This document shows, one piece after another, positions 54,365 to 62,591 of a DNA stretch of 64,000 nucleotides. The DNA lies in assembly GCA_910573755.1 (NCBI GenBank), contig CAJTBO010000001.1, positions 1 through 64,000 on the forward strand, written 5' to 3'. The position numbers and the translations under genes are program-made. Below the pieces are notes generated by a model that was not told the origin of the DNA, ran no database searches, and saw only the letters and a list, made by a program, of their open reading frames with translations. The first letter of the stretch is position 1. Every line of letters starts with the position of its first letter. The stretch is from Lachnospiraceae bacterium. Lineage in GTDB: Bacteria; Bacillota; Clostridia; Lachnospirales; Lachnospiraceae.

Positions 54365-54970
54365 TTAATCTTTTTTCATACTCCCGGTACCGCCCTCCAC
54401 CACGCCGTCCTGTCTGAGCACGCTCAAAAATGTTCCCAGAAAACATCTCATATCAAACAAAAAACTGCACCTTTTCACATACTCCCCATCCAGCTTCGCT
54501 TTCACCGGAATCTCCAGCTCATCCCGACCATTGATCTGCGCCCAGCCTGTCAGCCCCGGCATCACGTCATTGGCGCCGTATTTATCCCGCTCCTCTATCA
54601 GGTCATACTGGTTCCACAGAGCAGGCCTCGGTCCGACCCACGCCATATCGCCCTTTATTATATTGAACAGTTGGGGCAGTTCATCCAGACTTGTCTTTCT
54701 CAAAAATTTCCCGACTTTTGTGATATAACTTTCCGGGTTCTGCAAAAGATGTGTCGCCGTATCTTTTGGCGTATCTGTCCGCATGGAACGAAACTTGTAA
54801 ATTTCAAACAGTTCCCTGTGTATCCCGACTCTTTTCTGTCTGAACAATACAGGTCCTCTGCTTTCACACTTGATTGCCACTGCTATCACCAGCAAAACCG
54901 GAGAAATACAAACCGTTATCACAACCGCCATCAATAAACCAATTATCCGTTTCATCCCCTTTTGATACAT
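54365..54970 (-). CDS. polyprenyl-phosphate sugar-1-phosphate transferase, PglC-size
   Basis: At 201 residues this is only the catalytic bacterial sugar transferase domain: one N-terminal membrane re-entrant helix, then PVLFRQKRVGIHRELFEIYKFRSMRTD, the active-site TSLDELPQLFNIIKGDMAWVGPRPAL, and PGLTGWAQINGRDEL. This minimal form (PglC, WecP-like, WreU) primes undecaprenyl phosphate with a modified HexNAc. The neighbours suggest a 6-deoxy-HexNAc such as QuiNAc or FucNAc. It is the second priming enzyme of the window. Confidence 0.92.
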   Translation of the reverse strand: MYQKGMKRIIGLLMAVVITVCISPVLLVIAVAIKCESRGPVLFRQKRVGIHRELFEIYKFRSMRTDTPKDTATHLLQNPESYITKVGKFLRKTSLDELPQLFNIIKGDMAWVGPRPALWNQYDLIEERDKYGANDVMPGLTGWAQINGRDELEIPVKAKLDGEYVKRCSFLFDMRCFLGTFLSVLRQDGVVEGGTGSMKKD

Positions 54971-55039
54971 ATTCCCACACTTTCTGCCGTATTAATTTCT
55001 ATTCCCCTCTGTAATCCCGTCTGTCATACCTCCATCAGC

Positions 55040-56908
55040 CTATGCTTGATCAGCCGGTCCATACTGATAAGTGGGTACAATCTTCCGCACCAGCTCTCTC
55101 ACCACAGCTTCCTCTCCGTTTGCCGCCTCTCCCAGTTTATAGAGGTCTTCCTCAAACTGTTTTTCATCGATCTCAATAGGCTTTCCGATATGGATCATAT
55201 GATTGTCCGTATCCTGCAGTCCTTCTTCATCCATCAACATCTCTTCATACAACTTCTCCCCGGGCCGAAGTCCGGTAAATGTAATCATGATATCCTCATT
55301 AGGAGTATACCCCGACAGCTTGATCAGATTCACCGCCAGATCATATATCTTTACCGGTTCCCCCATATCCAGCACAAATATCTCTCCGCCTCTGGCGTAA
55401 GCCCCCGCCTGCAATACAAGGGAGACCGCCTCCGGTATCGTCATAAAATAACGGATGATATCCGGATGTGTCACTGTCACGGGCCCGCCCTGTTCTATCT
55501 GTTTTTTAAACAGCGGAATCACGCTGCCGTTGCTGCCAAGCACATTGCCGAAGCGCACCGCCACAAACTCCGTATCATACCGGTTATTTAAAATCTGAAT
55601 GATCATCTCACAGATCCGCTTGGACGCCCCCATGATATTCGTAGGATTTACCGCCTTATCCGTAGAAATCATCACGAACCGCTTCACGCCGTTTTCCCCC
55701 GCCGCCCTGGCCGTCTTCAGTGTCCCGAACACATTATTTTTAATCGCTTCATTAGGACTTACTTCCATAAGCGGCACATGCTTATGCGCCGCCGCATGAT
55801 AGACAATATCTGGTTTGTATGTCTGAAAAATATCATTCATCCTGTTGGTATTACGCACCGACGCGATCAGCACTGTCAGATCCAGATTGGGATAGTTATG
55901 CTTTAACTCCTGTTGAATCTCATAGGCATTGTTCTCATAGATATCTACTATAACCAGTTTTTTGGGTTTATGGCCGGCGATCTGGCGGCAAAGCTCGCTC
56001 CCTATGGAACCGCCCCCTCCCGTCACCAGAATCACTCTGTCTTTCACATACCGCAAAATGGAATCCACATCCACCCTGATCGGATCCCGTCCCAGCAGAT
56101 CCTCCTCATCCACATCGCGAAGGTTATTCAGGCTGACCTCCTCATTCACAAGCTGGTACATACCCGGGAGTGTCTGAAGACGGCAGCCCGTCTCACTGCA
56201 TATGTTGACAATATCTCTGATAACCAGTTTGGATGCCGACGGCATGGAAATAATAATCACGTCAATATCGTATTCCTTTGCAAGCCTTACGATATCATCG
56301 CGATTTCCCATCACCCGGACGCCCTGAATAAACCGACCTCTTTTATCCTGAGAATCATCCACCAGACATTTCACAGTCATATGCAGATAGTTGCTGGAAA
56401 CAATCTCTTTGATCAGCATATTGGCGGCTTCCCCAGCCCCCACGATCATCACATTCTGGCCAAATTTCCTGTTTTGATACTTTTTCTTTGCCGTCCTCAA
56501 AAAGCGGTAGGAAAATCTGCTGATCACGGTCATCATGATAAAAAACATCGCAAACAAAAAGGGATAACTTCTGGGTGTCCTGTATCCCAATATATGCATA
56601 CCGATAAACTGAAACAACGCCACTAAGAAACTTCCCACCACAGAATTCTGCATTTCTGTCACACTGGCATATTCCCATAAACTGTGATACAGGCGCAAAA
56701 CATAAAAAACCGCCAGCATAGTCACAATGTTAAACGGAATATATTTCATCACTGAGTCCATAAATTCCGGCGTGATATTCCACCAGTCCAGGTCATAGCG
56801 GATTGCCAGCGCAAACATGCCGGATATGATCACCGCAATCATATCATACGTAATTAAAAACAATCTCCTATATAAAAGAATATGTCTCGTTTCCTTTGGT
56901 AAACTCAT
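55040..56908 (-). CDS. UDP-GlcNAc 4,6-dehydratase, membrane-anchored (WbpM/PglF-like)
   Basis: The ATG at 56908 (AAAGG eight bases upstream) gives 622 residues. Four N-terminal helices (to residue 115) anchor a Rossmann-like domain and then the catalytic SDR domain from about residue 280. That domain shows VILVTGGGGSIGSELCRQI, YHAAAHKHVPLME, ISTDKAVNPTNIMGASKR (Met in place of the usual Tyr, as in PglF/WbpM) and FGNVLGSNGSVIPLF. It makes UDP-2-acetamido-2,6-dideoxy-4-keto-glucose at the membrane, the shared precursor of QuiNAc, FucNAc and bacillosamine. No aminotransferase is seen here. Confidence 0.95.
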   Translation of the reverse strand: MSLPKETRHILLYRRLFLITYDMIAVIISGMFALAIRYDLDWWNITPEFMDSVMKYIPFNIVTMLAVFYVLRLYHSLWEYASVTEMQNSVVGSFLVALFQFIGMHILGYRTPRSYPFLFAMFFIMMTVISRFSYRFLRTAKKKYQNRKFGQNVMIVGAGEAANMLIKEIVSSNYLHMTVKCLVDDSQDKRGRFIQGVRVMGNRDDIVRLAKEYDIDVIIISMPSASKLVIRDIVNICSETGCRLQTLPGMYQLVNEEVSLNNLRDVDEEDLLGRDPIRVDVDSILRYVKDRVILVTGGGGSIGSELCRQIAGHKPKKLVIVDIYENNAYEIQQELKHNYPNLDLTVLIASVRNTNRMNDIFQTYKPDIVYHAAAHKHVPLMEVSPNEAIKNNVFGTLKTARAAGENGVKRFVMISTDKAVNPTNIMGASKRICEMIIQILNNRYDTEFVAVRFGNVLGSNGSVIPLFKKQIEQGGPVTVTHPDIIRYFMTIPEAVSLVLQAGAYARGGEIFVLDMGEPVKIYDLAVNLIKLSGYTPNEDIMITFTGLRPGEKLYEEMLMDEEGLQDTDNHMIHIGKPIEIDEKQFEEDLYKLGEAANGEEAVVRELVRKIVPTYQYGPADQA

Positions 56909-56910
56909 TG

Positions 56911-58587
56911 CTACAGCCTTTCTGTCATGTTTCCGCTGTCTTTTAAAAAATTCAATCTCTCCGCCGGTTTTAAAACATCCGGCGCAGCACTCGCTTCCAT
57001 ACCGCTCTCCGCATCTGCCAAAAATTTCGGCACAAAAAATGCCAGCAGCAGAACGATCTGCCCGGGATACCACGTCGCCTCAAACAAGCCGAATATGCCG
57101 AAAAATGTGATGTACAACTGACAACATAATGGTCCCGTTTTCTCTTTTCCCTTCACTGCTTTTTTTATACTGCTAAAGACAAGCATAACCAGCACTGCCA
57201 AAAATAAAACAGCCGACGGAATTCCATAATAATACCACAATTGTACAAACATATTCTGGGCATGCCAGACATAAATGTAGGGACCCGCTATATCATGCCC
57301 TTCCGATGAAAGATGGCCTGCCATATTTCCGTTTTTTAAATAATATTCCCAGTAAGATACTCTTCCTAACGCGGACGCAAAATCCATTGTGGATTCTTCC
57401 GTCCATTTGTAAGTTGTATCACCTATCGTAATTCCGTCAGATGCCTTTACTGTCATAGCGCCGATTTGATATTTTCCCAAAATGGCATTAATATAGGGCA
57501 TTACTCTTTCTGTGACCCCTTCCGAAAACTCCCCCCACGAAACATATTTCTCCGAATCCCACGGATCAAAGGAATGCACCCTGTCCTCACTGTACTCCCC
57601 ATCATACCAGACCGGATGATGGAACACCGGCGGAAGATACCTGACCGCCCCGTAGGCGACAGGAATACATATCAAAGTAACCGCCAGATATGATACCAGC
57701 TTTTCCAGAAATTTTCCGGCCTTATACTCCAGACAATGAAAATCGGCAAATATAACATATAAAAGCCCTGTCACTGTCATGGACACCCATGCCGTTTTAC
57801 TGATCGTCAATACACTGAAAGCCGTCAGCGCGCCGACAAAAACAAAGCAAAGAATCTCTTTCCACTTTTTATCACGATTCCGGCGAATATCAAACAGCTT
57901 CATCAAAAGCGCTGTCCAGACAATACCGTAAAACATGGCATTAATATTACAATTTGCATAAATTCCGCAATATCTGTTGTGCGGATCATCAAACGGCCTG
58001 AATATAAAAGCCGCTCCCTGCAGCAGAAAAAATGCCGCAATAATGCCGTTCAGCATGCCCTTTCGCAGCGCTTCCGTGTCTTCTTTGCTGTATTCCGTGT
58101 GATAAAACATCCCGAACATCACAAGATACCAGATCGGCCACACATCCTCGTTTCTGGAAAACAGCATCCAAAGCAGCATCGCCGCCGCCGGTATTTCTAT
58201 CTTTGAGAAATGCAGCTTCTTTGTTTTATACACAACCGCATCCAGAAACATCCTGATCACAAAGATTCCCAGCAGCCAGATATTCAGTACCGCCGTCAGA
58301 AGCTTGTCCCGGTAGATCACCTCCTGATGCAGGCTCCACCAGTAATAGGATAGCGGCAATGCCGCAATGCAGACCGCCGAATATATCAGATACACAGGCT
58401 TTACAAACTCTCTCGGGCGATATGCAGTAAACAGGATAGCCGCCATCACCACACCTGTCATATTTACCGTCCAGGCCCAGATGGAACCCACCTGGCTTCC
58501 CCTTGTCCAGTCGATAACTGCAAAGGCGATAAAACAGATCGTATATAAAAATTGTTTATTTAAAACATGCTTTTTTATATGATTCAT
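56911..58587 (-). CDS. O-antigen ligase/polymerase-like membrane protein
   Basis: The 558-residue product has about twelve helices. The outer loop between helices HNRYCGIYANCNINAMFYGIVW is the N-x-N pattern of the O-antigen ligase (Wzy_C) family, and VLTISKTAWVSMTVTGLL follows as in WaaL/Wzy proteins. A large outer loop (about residues 330-420) holds several aromatic and acidic residues. It may polymerise or ligate the repeat unit. It abuts the dehydratase gene by 2 bases. Family assignment is fair; polymerase versus ligase cannot be told. Confidence 0.75.
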   Translation of the reverse strand: MNHIKKHVLNKQFLYTICFIAFAVIDWTRGSQVGSIWAWTVNMTGVVMAAILFTAYRPREFVKPVYLIYSAVCIAALPLSYYWWSLHQEVIYRDKLLTAVLNIWLLGIFVIRMFLDAVVYKTKKLHFSKIEIPAAAMLLWMLFSRNEDVWPIWYLVMFGMFYHTEYSKEDTEALRKGMLNGIIAAFFLLQGAAFIFRPFDDPHNRYCGIYANCNINAMFYGIVWTALLMKLFDIRRNRDKKWKEILCFVFVGALTAFSVLTISKTAWVSMTVTGLLYVIFADFHCLEYKAGKFLEKLVSYLAVTLICIPVAYGAVRYLPPVFHHPVWYDGEYSEDRVHSFDPWDSEKYVSWGEFSEGVTERVMPYINAILGKYQIGAMTVKASDGITIGDTTYKWTEESTMDFASALGRVSYWEYYLKNGNMAGHLSSEGHDIAGPYIYVWHAQNMFVQLWYYYGIPSAVLFLAVLVMLVFSSIKKAVKGKEKTGPLCCQLYITFFGIFGLFEATWYPGQIVLLLAFFVPKFLADAESGMEASAAPDVLKPAERLNFLKDSGNMTERL

Positions 58588-58594
58588 ATTTCCC

Positions 58595-60193
58595 CTAATA
58601 TTTCAGCTTTACCACAACGATCCCGTCATCCGTTTTCTGCACACAGCCATCCGCCGGCCACAACGGCATCTCCTTATAAAAATCAGACTCGTATATTTCC
58701 CTGCCTCTGTCCCAGACCATCCCGTAATCCACGCCGAAATTGGACTTCATATATAAATTCCATCCGGCAAAATACCCCTGTATATTGTCCACAAACATAC
58801 CGTCACATGCCTGCGTTCCTATCATGATATACGAAGCCTGCGTGATCCAGTAATCCTGCGGATACACACCCTCATCCACATCCCCGCAGATAAATACCGG
58901 GCTGCCCGCCACCGTCTCCGGATATTCGTTTTCGATCCTTGTAATGATCCGCTGCGCCATGGAATCTGTTTTATCCACATAATACTTCATACAAAGCTGG
59001 TAAATACTCAGATATACACCCATGATCACCAGCAAATAAGCCGTCACTGCGTATAATCCCCATCCGCACATTTTTTGAATTGTCTCAGCCGTCTTCTTTT
59101 GTCTGATCCAAAGCGCCCAGATCCCTACATAGAGCAAAACCATCGCCGGCAGCATGATAATCCGGGGCTGTCCCTCCCGCCAGTTTAATATGCCGATTCC
59201 CATAAAACCTGCCGGCAGGATCAAAACCGTTATGATAATAGCCGCAATATTCTGCCATTTTCGTTTCTTCCTACATATCGCCGCAACCAGCAGGACTCCT
59301 GCGATCAGGAAAAATACTCCGTTTGCCAGATATCTTACTTTCCATCCGTTATTGATAAAATCCATGGTGAAAAAATACTTGAAAAATCCGCTGTAGGACT
59401 GCACCAGGGCCTTCGCCAATTCCGGCAGATTCAGAATGTCTGCTATATTAAACCGCGATTCCTGATAAAAGATCAGTCCCACCATTTTAAATATTTTATT
59501 CAGAGCAACATATACTGCCACCGCTATGATACCGCTTCCGATCTGGTAAAGCAACCCCCTCCCGATCTCTTTCCCTTCTTTCTCTCCATCCAGCAGATCA
59601 CGCAGCAGCACAAACAGAAACAGTACCACCGCCACAAACAGATAGGCCTGATAGAAAGTCAGAGACAAAAACAGACATCCTGCCGCCAGAAGCATCCTGA
59701 CCGTATTCTGTTTCTCATGTAATAAGTATACGGCAAACGCTGCCAGAACAAAACAAAATAAATACGCATCTGAAACAAAATAAAACGTGAACGTATCTGT
59801 AAAGCAGGGGTGCAGTATCACAAACAGACCTGCGATCACCATCCCTGCCATCGAATGAATCCTGAGTATCCGGCAGATCAGCATGCCCCCCCAGGTCAAA
59901 AACAACAGCCCCAGAATCACCGCCAGCCAGCTAAATACAAACATGCTCTTCATGTGAGCCACATATTTCAGCAGATATCTGCCCGCTATATCCTCCATAT
60001 CGTAGTCGCTGTGCGGCCGGTAGATAATCCCGCAGATATTCCCGTCACTGCAGTTCAGCCTGCACACGATCATCGGCATATACAGGCATATCCCCGCCAG
60101 AAATACAATAAGGAACGCCCGCATTTCCTGCACGGATATCTTTTCTCTCACCTTCGCAATGTACTCTTCCGGCGATTTGATCTGCCATTTCAT
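58595..60193 (-). CDS. GtrII-like membrane glucosyltransferase
   Basis: From the ATG at 60193 the protein has 532 residues, ten to eleven helices and a soluble end. The first outer loop, PHSDYDMEDIAGRYLLKY, gives the acidic residues and the GR element of GtrII, and the later loop LFLSLTFYQAYLFVAVVL (SLTFYQAY) matches the same element, SLAIYQAY, in the GtrII-like protein at 34-36 kb. These two are thus likely paralogous. The role is transfer of a side-chain sugar from an undecaprenyl-phosphate donor. A G7 run (59886-59892) encodes Trp-Gly-Gly in LTWGGML, in frame. Confidence 0.8.
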   Translation of the reverse strand: MKWQIKSPEEYIAKVREKISVQEMRAFLIVFLAGICLYMPMIVCRLNCSDGNICGIIYRPHSDYDMEDIAGRYLLKYVAHMKSMFVFSWLAVILGLLFLTWGGMLICRILRIHSMAGMVIAGLFVILHPCFTDTFTFYFVSDAYLFCFVLAAFAVYLLHEKQNTVRMLLAAGCLFLSLTFYQAYLFVAVVLFLFVLLRDLLDGEKEGKEIGRGLLYQIGSGIIAVAVYVALNKIFKMVGLIFYQESRFNIADILNLPELAKALVQSYSGFFKYFFTMDFINNGWKVRYLANGVFFLIAGVLLVAAICRKKRKWQNIAAIIITVLILPAGFMGIGILNWREGQPRIIMLPAMVLLYVGIWALWIRQKKTAETIQKMCGWGLYAVTAYLLVIMGVYLSIYQLCMKYYVDKTDSMAQRIITRIENEYPETVAGSPVFICGDVDEGVYPQDYWITQASYIMIGTQACDGMFVDNIQGYFAGWNLYMKSNFGVDYGMVWDRGREIYESDFYKEMPLWPADGCVQKTDDGIVVVKLKY

Positions 60194-60239
60194 CTTTATT
60201 CCTCTTTCTGTCATTACACCATAAAGTTTTAATACATTT

Positions 60240-61169
60240 CTAAATCAGAATTCTGAGTTCTTTATCTTCACAAATCAGCTTAACCATATCCTCTACTGAC
60301 ACCGTTTGTTCTTCCGGTCCGATATCCTGAGATGTGATTCCCCGAAAACTTATCTTCCCTGCAACACCATACACTTTTTTCAGAAAAGTCTCCACATCTG
60401 TTTCCAAAACAAATCCCTGCTGATACATAATGTGACATAAATGAACCGATGAGTAGTACTGCATCTCTTTTCTTCGGTAATGCTCTTTAATATAACCGTT
60501 TGTCCGATAAAACCGATCAAACGCAGACTTATCGTCACTGAGTACAACCATCGGAACAAACAGAGATGACAGCATGATCATACAGTAAAAAATCATTTCC
60601 TCCCCCATACTGTCTCCGCTCTGCTTTTTCTTCCTGATTTCTTTTACTCCCCAGTCTCCCAATTCTTCGGGAACCGGCTTCCCGCTTAATATTCTGTTTC
60701 GATCAGCATCTCGAAAAGTATCCAGGACCTGTCCAATTCCGCTTTTTCCGTTTCGCAGATGACGGACAGCATATGTAAAACGTTCATTTCTCCCCTTTCT
60801 GTCCAGATTCATCACTGACGCCAGAATCGTACTGCATTTTTCCTCCGGCAAGAAAAGAACCGGTATACCACTGTCCGTCATTTCTTTGATATATCCCAGA
60901 TGTTCCGACAAAATACTGTTCCCATTCTGCCCCGAAGCAAGTTCCATTACAATTGTCTGGAGCAATATTACTATGCCATGATTCTTTTTTATATATTGAA
61001 TCAGAAAGTTTCTGCACTCCTGATGTGCGTGATGCATCAAAGCGCAGGTATCATAAAAAAGCCACATTTTTCCATACAATAGTGCTTTTATTACCGCATC
61101 TTCTGAAATAAGCATTCCACCGGAAACGTCTGCCCAGTTCTGAGGAGGAAAAATATATTGCTTCATCAT
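60240..61169 (-). CDS. PIN-like nuclease, third gene of an HTH/ImmA-IrrE/PIN module
   Basis: The 309-residue soluble protein has PIN-like acidic residues: WLFYDTCALMHH near residue 40, LLQTIVMELASG near 77, SGDSMGEEMIFYC near 185 and MVVLSDDKSAFDRFYR near 215. It is larger than VapC toxins, with a long helical C-terminal part. The 4-base overlap with the ImmA/IrrE gene shows coupled translation. Known families of XRE-COG2856-PIN toxin-antitoxin-like modules have this composition; here it would be the toxin. RNA cutting is not shown. Confidence 0.7.
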   Translation of the reverse strand: MMKQYIFPPQNWADVSGGMLISEDAVIKALLYGKMWLFYDTCALMHHAHQECRNFLIQYIKKNHGIVILLQTIVMELASGQNGNSILSEHLGYIKEMTDSGIPVLFLPEEKCSTILASVMNLDRKGRNERFTYAVRHLRNGKSGIGQVLDTFRDADRNRILSGKPVPEELGDWGVKEIRKKKQSGDSMGEEMIFYCMIMLSSLFVPMVVLSDDKSAFDRFYRTNGYIKEHYRRKEMQYYSSVHLCHIMYQQGFVLETDVETFLKKVYGVAGKISFRGITSQDIGPEEQTVSVEDMVKLICEDKELRILI

Positions 61170-61981
61170 AAGCTATCTCCAATCTCCCCATACAACGACT
61201 CCAACTTTTTCAGGATATATTCCGCATCTCTCCTGGATAACAGATTCTCTTCCACAAGCCTCTCAGCCTGCTCTCTCATCAGATACTTTAATGCCTGAAA
61301 CTGATTTCTGCCTGTCGGCTCCAAATATTCCGTATTCAGCCAACACTTCTCATACAATTCATATATATCATCTTTCCGGAAATTCAGAAGTCTCTCCAAT
61401 TCCCCTGCATCATTACACAATTCCAGTTCAAATATCCTGATTGCTGCGGCAATAAACGGCGCGCCAAAATATTCCGCCATTCTGGCGGCAATCTCCGGCA
61501 TAAAATCTGTCTTACTTTGGATTTCCCGATAAACTTCCCTTGTTTTTTCCTCCGGCATCAACAGGCAGCCGGCAAAAGCATTCGCCTTTTTTTCCTCCTC
61601 ACTATCCTGATAGTCCAGATCAAGATACATATCCATACCATATTTCAACAATATTTTTCCCGGATTCATTGCATGATAAATTTCATGACAATAGGCAAAA
61701 TTTCTGTTTGCCTGCGGAATCGCCGAATTTACCAGCATATAGGAAATTTCCTTTGTATGATACAGCAACGCGCCCAGTTCTTTATCTTTCATCGGCAAAA
61801 ACACCGACACTACAGAAAATCTGGAAGCGATCATTTTCACATAGTTCCAGCTGTCAAACTTCAGAGTCCCCCCCAGAGGAATCCCGCTTTTTATATAAAA
61901 ACGCTCCAGCTCTCTACCTATCTTTTCCGCCTGTTCTCTGTTAAATTGTATAATTTCCTTTCCCTTGGCAAGCCTCATCAC
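61166..61981 (-). CDS. ImmA/IrrE-family metallo-endopeptidase
   Basis: A 271-residue protein with the zinc site CHEIYHAMNPG (HExxH) near residue 105 and the third ligand region EEEKKANAFAGCLLMP near 133, the signature of ImmA/IrrE (COG2856) peptidases. Such proteases cut partner repressors, as ImmA cuts ImmR in ICEBs1. The GTG start at 61981 overlaps the stop of the HTH gene (TAGTG). A G7 run (61868-61874) encodes Gly-Gly in IPLGGTL near the N terminus, in frame; a slip would shut off the protease and, by coupling, the PIN gene. Confidence 0.88.
   Translation of the reverse strand: MMRLAKGKEIIQFNREQAEKIGRELERFYIKSGIPLGGTLKFDSWNYVKMIASRFSVVSVFLPMKDKELGALLYHTKEISYMLVNSAIPQANRNFAYCHEIYHAMNPGKILLKYGMDMYLDLDYQDSEEEKKANAFAGCLLMPEEKTREVYREIQSKTDFMPEIAARMAEYFGAPFIAAAIRIFELELCNDAGELERLLNFRKDDIYELYEKCWLNTEYLEPTGRNQFQALKYLMREQAERLVEENLLSRRDAEYILKKLESLYGEIGDSL
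61868..61874 (-). repeat. G7 homopolymer in the ImmA/IrrE gene (frame intact)
   Basis: Seven G encode Gly-Gly 36-38 residues after the start. It is the only G7 run of the window in a gene that is not for glycans. Confidence 0.9.
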
Positions 61982-62343
61982 TAATCTCCCGTAAACGAAT
62001 TCCTTCGAGGCTCCACTCCCAGAATTGCATCAATACATTCTACAAACTCAATCAACTTATCTGTGTATTCTTTCATACGTCCTGCCGCTTCTCCCAGATA
62101 AAACTCCGCAGCCGAAGTTTCTTCAGCAAATACTTTTTCATGAAAGTTTTCCCTCATAAAAAAATCAGGTTTTTCCATAAACGCACCCGATAAAAGTTCC
62201 ATATCCTGCTCATTTACCTCCTGTTCTCCCTTGAACAGACGGGAAATCTTCGCCTCAGTCATTCCGGTTTTTAATGCCACAAATTTTTGCTTATAGCCAT
62301 TCTCCCTGCAATAGTTTTTATAATTTTCCATAAATACTGCCAT
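61981..62343 (-). CDS. XRE-family helix-turn-helix regulator
   Basis: The start at 62343 has GAAGGAGA upstream and gives 120 residues; 24 upstream bases are open but not needed. The N terminus has the XRE fold: YKQKFVALKTGMTEAKISRLFKGEQEV, with the recognition helix at MTEAKISRLF. The C-terminal part is helical (LGEAAGRMKEYTDKLIEFVE) and may bind the protease or mediate dimerisation. It probably represses its own promoter and is cut or titrated by the ImmA/IrrE protein. This is the first gene of the three-gene module. Confidence 0.87.
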   Translation of the reverse strand: MAVFMENYKNYCRENGYKQKFVALKTGMTEAKISRLFKGEQEVNEQDMELLSGAFMEKPDFFMRENFHEKVFAEETSAAEFYLGEAAGRMKEYTDKLIEFVECIDAILGVEPRRNSFTGD

Positions 62344-62423
62344 AATTTCTCCTTCGGGCGGCTCCACCCTTTCTCTTTGGCAAACACAGTCTGTAACTGC
62401 ATATCATTTGTTTTCTTTTTTAC

Positions 62424-62452
62424 ATAATATCATTTTTTATAATTCCCCGCAA
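62424..62452 (-). promoter_or_regulatory. possible promoter of the HTH/ImmA-IrrE/PIN module
   Basis: On the minus strand TATTAT (62424-62429) with TTGCGG (62447-62452) 17 bases upstream, 81 bases before the ATG at 62343. The -35 box is weak, as expected for a repressed promoter. The 62344-62591 gap is AT-rich and holds no gene. Confidence 0.3.
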
Positions 62453-62591
62453 TATATTCTCACATTTTCCGCTCCATCTTTCGTATTCTAATTCATTCTA
62501 TGTCATATTTTAAAATTATAAAAAGTACGAGTTTGTTCTAATCGATATTAATCTCAAAAGACACCTTATTCATTTTATATCTTCTCCTCAA

